In this document: one piece after another, positions 6,709 through 7,815 of the stretch | Layout of the letters: every line of letters starts with the position of its first letter | Position numbering within the stretch: the first letter of the stretch is position 1 | Assembly (NCBI GenBank): GCA_030613345.1 | Contig: JAUWMD010000117.1 | Span: 1-7,815, forward strand | From: Candidatus Krumholzibacteriota bacterium | GTDB lineage: Bacteria; Krumholzibacteriota; Krumholzibacteriia; Krumholzibacteriales; Krumholzibacteriaceae | Direction: 5' to 3' | Length of the DNA: 7,815 bases | Translations under genes and position numbers: made by a program | Notes under the pieces: model-generated | The model's database searches: none | The model's input: only the letters and a program-made list of their open reading frames with translations | Told to the model about the DNA's origin: nothing

Positions 6709-7662
6709 TCAGGCCTCCATGGATGACTCGTTCAGGAGATAATCGAGCACTTTTTTGAGGCTGGCGCTGGCAAGAGCGATACAGGTATCGGCAGCGCCGT
6801 AATATAGCCGGATTTCATCTCCCTCAAGAATCCATCCACAAGGGAAGACTACATTGGGGGTGTCGCCCGTCCGCTCATAGGGGAGTTGGGGGCCAATTAT
6901 CCAATGGTCGAGTCGGCGTATTACACGGCTCGGGTCATCAAGATCCAGCAAGGCCAAGCCCAGGCGATAGACATCTCCCGCACCCATGCGGCGCACTCCG
7001 TGATAGAGAAGCAGCCAGCCTTCGGGCGACGCCAGGGGCGGCGCGGCTATACCGATCTTGTCGGCATCCCAGAAACCCGGCCCCCTGGCTGGCAACAACA
7101 GCCGGTGCTCACCCCAAGCACGCAGGTCGGGAGAATAGGAAATCCAGATGTGCGCGGGGATACCCGGCATGGCTGGAACGGGACGATGCAGCATGCAATA
7201 GCGGCCGCCGATGCGCCTGGGAAAGAGCGCGGCGTTCTTGTTCTCCGGCGGCAGAGCCGGACCCAACCTTTGGAAGGAACGGAAATCCCGGGTCGTGGCC
7301 AGGGACACCAGCGGCCCGCATTCGGAATAGGCCGTGTAGGCGATCACCCATTCCGCCCGCTCCTCGATACGGGTAATGCGGGCATCCTCCACACCCCAGG
7401 CTTCCTCGGGATGCGCTTTTAAGCCGGGCGACAGGGCGGGGGCGGCATCCACCTGCCAGTTTCCGATGCCATCGCGGCTGCGGGCGCAGGTCAGATGGGA
7501 ACGGCCGCCAAGGTCCTCGACACGCATGAGCAACAGGGTTTCGCCGTCCACCTCGGCAACGCCGGGATTGAACACGGCGCCTGCCGCATAGGGCAAAGCC
7601 CGCACCGTCAGGATAGGATTGTCCGGGTGGCGGTGGAACAAATCCATCGTACCGGCCATCAT
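6709..7662 (-). CDS. GH130 family protein, probable beta-mannoside phosphorylase (GH130-b)
   Basis: The 317-residue product is a second single-domain GH130 protein. Blocks in order: DNPIL (14-18), AVFNPGV (29-35), GVEDARI (90-96) with Asp93 as the likely general acid, ENKNAALFP (140-148), LHRPV (158-162), DKIGIAAPP (201-209) with Lys202, YHGV (220-223) with His221, YRLGLALLDLDDP, PNVVFPCG and YYGAADT. It matches the commoner GH130 pattern (FNPG, LHRP, YHGV) more closely than GH130-a, and the basic residues usual in phosphorylases are kept. The expected reaction is reversible phosphorolysis of a beta-mannoside to mannose 1-phosphate; the linkage is unknown. There is no signal peptide. The start at 7662 overlaps the upstream glycosyltransferase stop as ATGA. 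ATGs at 7659 and 7647 are alternatives, but GGAG at 7668-7671 is best placed for the first two. Confidence 0.9.
   Translation of the reverse strand: MMAGTMDLFHRHPDNPILTVRALPYAAGAVFNPGVAEVDGETLLLMRVEDLGGRSHLTCARSRDGIGNWQVDAAPALSPGLKAHPEEAWGVEDARITRIEERAEWVIAYTAYSECGPLVSLATTRDFRSFQRLGPALPPENKNAALFPRRIGGRYCMLHRPVPAMPGIPAHIWISYSPDLRAWGEHRLLLPARGPGFWDADKIGIAAPPLASPEGWLLLYHGVRRMGAGDVYRLGLALLDLDDPSRVIRRLDHWIIGPQLPYERTGDTPNVVFPCGWILEGDEIRLYYGAADTCIALASASLKKVLDYLLNESSMEA
6714..6718 (-). promoter_or_regulatory. Ribosome binding site of the GT4-cupin gene (GGAGG)
   Basis: GGAGG lies six bases before the ATG at 6707 and inside the last codons of GH130-b, whose TGA is at 6711-6709. It supports the chosen start and coupled translation of the two genes. 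Confidence 0.8.
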
Positions 7663-7815
7663 TCGAACTCCACGGGCAGTTCCGGCGCTTTGCCCGTTAG
7701 CTTCGCCTCGCGGGCGAGCCGGTAGGCTTCGTTGTACTGTTCAGCGACCACATCCCATGATACCACTTCATCCAGGTAGCGCCGGAGGTTACTGCCATAC
7801 TTCATACGCAACTCC
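7659..7815 (-). CDS. C-terminal end of a probable glycosyltransferase (5' part outside window)
   Basis: An open frame enters from the right edge (first full codon at 7814-7812) and encodes 51 residues before TGA at 7661-7659. The segment SWDVVAEQYNEAYRLA resembles the closing helix of GT-B glycosyltransferases of the GT4 group, where a Trp followed by VA..Y and another Tyr is usual. This is short evidence, so the family is likely but not certain. The stop overlaps the GH130-b start as ATGA, placing this gene upstream in the same operon and giving an alternating order of glycosyltransferase, GH130, glycosyltransferase-cupin, GH130. Most of the gene lies outside the window, so its catalytic residues cannot be checked. 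Confidence 0.7.
   Translation of the reverse strand, partial: ELRMKYGSNLRRYLDEVVSWDVVAEQYNEAYRLAREAKLTGKAPELPVEFE
7668..7671 (-). promoter_or_regulatory. Ribosome binding site of GH130-b (GGAG)
   Basis: GGAG within the last codons of the upstream gene lies 5 nt before the ATG at 7662 and 8 nt before the ATG at 7659, so either of these adjacent codons could be the start. It is less well placed for the ATG at 7647. Confidence 0.5.

Overview
The window joins two unrelated gene blocks that converge on a short non-coding gap. It looks like a moderately high-GC bacterial chromosome, probably from an uncultivated Gram-negative lineage. The left-hand pairing (radical SAM protein fused to its DUF2344 partner, then RNase G) occurs in several phyla, including Deltaproteobacteria-like groups, so the phylum cannot be fixed from sequence alone.

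Left block, plus strand, 1-4074. A 5'-truncated radical SAM protein of the TIGR03960 type is fused at its C-terminus to a 'radical SAM-linked' DUF2344 domain. One base after its stop codon comes a complete RNase E/G-family gene, rng, with every expected catalytic and zinc-link residue. Both are housekeeping-type genes, presumably co-transcribed. The ribosomal genes rplU-rpmA, which often follow rng in this arrangement, are absent.

Gap, 4075-4417. It holds one long, nearly perfect hairpin just after rng, a C-rich tract, a minor hairpin and an AT-richer stretch. No gene is convincing here. Because the flanking genes converge, terminators are expected and promoters are not.

Right block, minus strand, read from 7815 down to 4418. 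The order is: 3' end of a probable glycosyltransferase; a GH130 family protein (GH130-b); a GT4 glycosyltransferase with a C-terminal mannose-6-phosphate-isomerase-type cupin domain; and a second, divergent GH130 protein (GH130-a). The genes overlap or abut (4-nt ATGA overlap, 1-nt gap, 14-nt overlap) and the two downstream starts have GGAGG ribosome binding sites, so this is one tightly coupled operon. GH130 enzymes are mostly beta-mannoside phosphorylases that make or use mannose 1-phosphate. Pairing them with sugar-nucleotide-dependent glycosyltransferases suggests a cassette that builds and phosphorolytically recycles a mannose-containing oligosaccharide, glycoside or reserve polymer. That pathway is inference. 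Arginine and isoleucine codon choice differs clearly between rng and GH130-a, consistent with the right block being acquired.
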